NCBI GenBank assembly: GCA_002449535.1 | Contig: DJWZ01000079.1 | Location: forward strand, 9,956 to 18,238 | Source of the DNA: Prevotellaceae bacterium UBA7017 | GTDB taxonomy: Bacteria; Bacteroidota; Bacteroidia; Bacteroidales; Bacteroidaceae | Direction: 5' to 3' | Length of the DNA: 8,283 nucleotides | Shown here: one piece after another, positions 7,687 through 8,283 of the stretch | Layout of the letters: every line of letters starts with the position of its first letter | Position numbering within the stretch: the first letter of the stretch is position 1 | Position numbers and translations under genes: made by a program | The notes under the pieces: generated by a model | Databases searched by the model: none | Told to the model about the DNA's origin: nothing | Seen by the model: only the letters and a program-made list of their open reading frames with translations

Positions 7687-7717
7687 TTTGTTGTTTCGAA
7701 TTAATTGTGTAATTTTG
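7687..7717 (+). promoter_or_regulatory. Orphan plus-strand consensus promoter
   Basis: TTTG (7687-7690) is followed after 19 bases by TAATTTTG (7710-7717), a full match to the Bacteroidetes consensus. Transcription would begin near 7721-7724 and run away from lptD. No plus-strand gene that I can support lies downstream within the window. It could drive a small RNA, serve a gene beyond 8283, or be a chance match in A/T-rich DNA. Confidence 0.42.
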
Positions 7718-7720
7718 CCG

Positions 7721-7846
7721 TCAGAAACAAAATTTGTTAGAATTATGATCGGCTGCCTCCGTGTTGAACGAAGCGTCAGGAGTGCCAAGAATGTAGTTTA
7801 CAATGAACATAACGTCTGGCATCAAAAGTGGATGTTCAAATCCTAT
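7721..7846 (-). pseudogene. Decayed dockerin-like domain fragment
   Basis: The minus-strand frame ending at the TGA at 7721 reads MPDVMFIVNYILG, then TPDASFNTEAADHNSNKF. This has the layout of a type I dockerin or dockerin-like repeat: xDVxxxVNYILG is the first helix after a calcium loop, FNxEAADxNxD leads into the second calcium loop. Such domains are common at the ends of secreted Prevotella and Bacteroides proteins. The first calcium loop is damaged. A possible D-L-N start (GAT TTG AAC, about 7842-7834) is in another frame and followed by a TGA, and the spacing to DV is about seven bases short. The second loop breaks off after DHNSN and the frame stops at once. No upstream body of a secreted protein is recognisable up to 7925. 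The resemblance comes from memory of the family pattern, not a search; a chance open frame remains possible. Confidence 0.5.
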
Positions 7847-7989
7847 AATATGTCTTTAGTTCTTTTATGTCATACGCACCATTTCTTGAGTTCGTGTTAT
7901 TTTGACTTCATGCTGCAATATTAAAAATAAATTTTTATACTGCAAAGAAAATCGTAATAATTTTCAAAAAAGAAGTTTTTTCGCATTTT

Positions 7990-8110
7990 ACCCCTCACCT
8001 CTCACTCTATATGGCTGCAAATCCCATAAACACTGGGCTCATGCCGAGTGAGGGGTACATCTCACCCCTCACTCACCTCTCACTCACTACTCCCTTAACC
8101 CCTCACTCCA
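7990..8110. repeat. CCCCTCAC/CTCACTCAC repeat cluster
   Basis: Repeated copies of CCCCTCAC(TC) and CTCACTCAC occur at about 7991-8007, 8061-8087 and 8099-8108, with one copy inverted (GAGTGAGGGGT, 8046-8056). A non-repeat insert (about 8011-8045) separates the first copy from the rest. The cluster has no coding character; a plus-strand frame across it gives low-complexity Ser/Thr/Leu/Pro sequence. Confidence 0.75.
8046..8074. repeat. Perfect 11-bp hairpin, GAGTGAGGGGT / ACCCCTCACTC
   Basis: GAGTGAGGGGT (8046-8056) and its exact complement ACCCCTCACTC (8064-8074) are separated by seven bases (ACATCTC). The stem is G/C-rich and would be stable in DNA or RNA. Neither strand has a T tract directly after it, so it is not a typical intrinsic terminator. 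Confidence 0.7.
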
Positions 8111-8276
8111 CTTGCCGAAGTCTAAGGTCAAAAGTTAAAAGTTTTTTTCGTTTTGGTTTTCGTAATATTCCGACGGGAGCGGACTCTTGGTCCGACAAGC
8201 ACGTACCGGGAGTCCGACTGGAAAGGGGAAATTATTGTAAAGAGTGAGGGGGTGAGTGAGGGGGTGAGTGAGGGGT
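8064..8276. repeat. 24/25-nt inverted repeat flanking a 164-bp segment
   Basis: The left arm (8064-8087) and right arm (8252-8276) are complementary over 9 and 12 uninterrupted bases, separated by one mismatch and one extra base. The enclosed segment (8088-8251) holds a purine/pyrimidine-biased stretch and the 8180-8216 hairpin. It contains no reading frame I would call. Confidence 0.65.
8180..8216 (+). repeat. 12-bp hairpin with two G-T wobbles
   Basis: CGGACTCTTGGT (8180-8191) pairs with ACCGGGAGTCCG (8205-8216) around a 13-base loop. Two of the twelve pairs are T-G wobbles in the plus-strand sense; on the minus strand they would be A-C mismatches. A structured plus-strand transcript is therefore favoured. 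GTCCGAC occurs twice (8190-8196, 8212-8218 region). No T tract follows, so terminator function is not supported. Confidence 0.55.
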
Positions 8277-8283
8277 CAGTGAG
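8243..8283. repeat. 12-nt tandem repeat GGTGAGTGAGGG, cut by window edge
   Basis: Two exact 12-base units (8251-8262 and 8263-8274) are preceded by a partial unit (8243-8250) and followed by a degenerate one (8275-8283). The array continues to the window edge, so its full length is unknown. It is the reverse complement of the repeat family at 7990-8110. Confidence 0.8.

Noticed and set aside
7828..7850. GTTCAAATCC resembling a tRNA or tmRNA T-arm
   Set aside because: The T-stem does not pair beyond one or two bases, and no acceptor stem, anticodon arm or CCA end is present.
7803..7859. Possible 18-residue plus-strand peptide (MNITSGIKSGCSNPIICL)
   Set aside because: An AGGAG lies upstream but 20 bases away, and Bacteroidetes seldom rely on such sites. 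There is no conservation evidence, and it overlaps the dockerin relic on the other strand.
7559..7924. Plus-strand open frame of 121 codons upstream of lptD
   Set aside because: It starts at a TTG within a T run and spans the orphan promoter. Its product looks like translated A/T-rich noncoding DNA, and the opposite strand gives the more meaningful dockerin-like peptide. The unusual length without a stop is noted.
7922..7979. A/T hairpins (TAAAAATAAATTTTTA and AAAAAAGAAGTTTTTT) as terminators
   Set aside because: The stems are pure A-T and very weak with small loops. They could contribute to termination, but the sequence alone does not support the call.
8011..8247. Plus-strand open frame of 78 codons
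   Set aside because: It crosses the CCCCTCAC repeats, the 12-bp hairpin and A/T-rich DNA. The translation is low-complexity and resembles no protein.
8243..8283. Short repeats as part of a CRISPR array
   Set aside because: The 12-nt units are directly tandem with no unique spacers, and no cas gene is present.

Overview
The window looks like the chromosome of a Bacteroidales bacterium, most likely Prevotella or a close relative. The grounds are the protein families (a Bacteroidetes-type LptD and a divergent Na+-pumping decarboxylase), two matches to the Bacteroidetes promoter consensus TTTG-N19/20-TAnnTTTG, few Shine-Dalgarno sequences, and intergenic DNA built from short degenerate repeats. 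The genus is inferred; no marker gene is present.

All five intact genes lie on the minus strand and are read from right to left, with gaps of only 20-36 bases and no convincing terminator between them. They probably form one operon. In order of transcription they are lptD (outer-membrane LPS assembly barrel, start about 7492), agcS (sodium:alanine/glycine symporter), oadG, oadA and oadB (gamma, alpha and beta subunits of a biotin-dependent Na+-pumping decarboxylase of the oxaloacetate decarboxylase type). oadB runs off the left edge. The decarboxylase would export Na+, and the symporter would spend that gradient on amino-acid uptake, so four of the five genes make a plausible sodium circuit. 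LptD is the odd member at the head.

The right-hand 790 bases (about 7493-8283) hold no intact gene I can support. They contain a strong candidate lptD promoter with an almost leaderless start, and a second, plus-strand consensus promoter that shares an exact 12-mer with it but has no recognisable gene downstream. They also hold what reads as the decayed end of a dockerin-like domain on the minus strand, followed by a repeat zone. That zone carries GAGTGAGGGG-type repeats in both orientations, an 11-bp perfect hairpin, a 24/25-nt near-perfect inverted repeat and a 12-bp hairpin with two G-T wobble pairs.

The most interesting points are the altered carboxyltransferase motifs of OadA, the histidine-free gamma subunit, the dockerin relic, the orphan plus-strand promoter and the right-end repeat structure.
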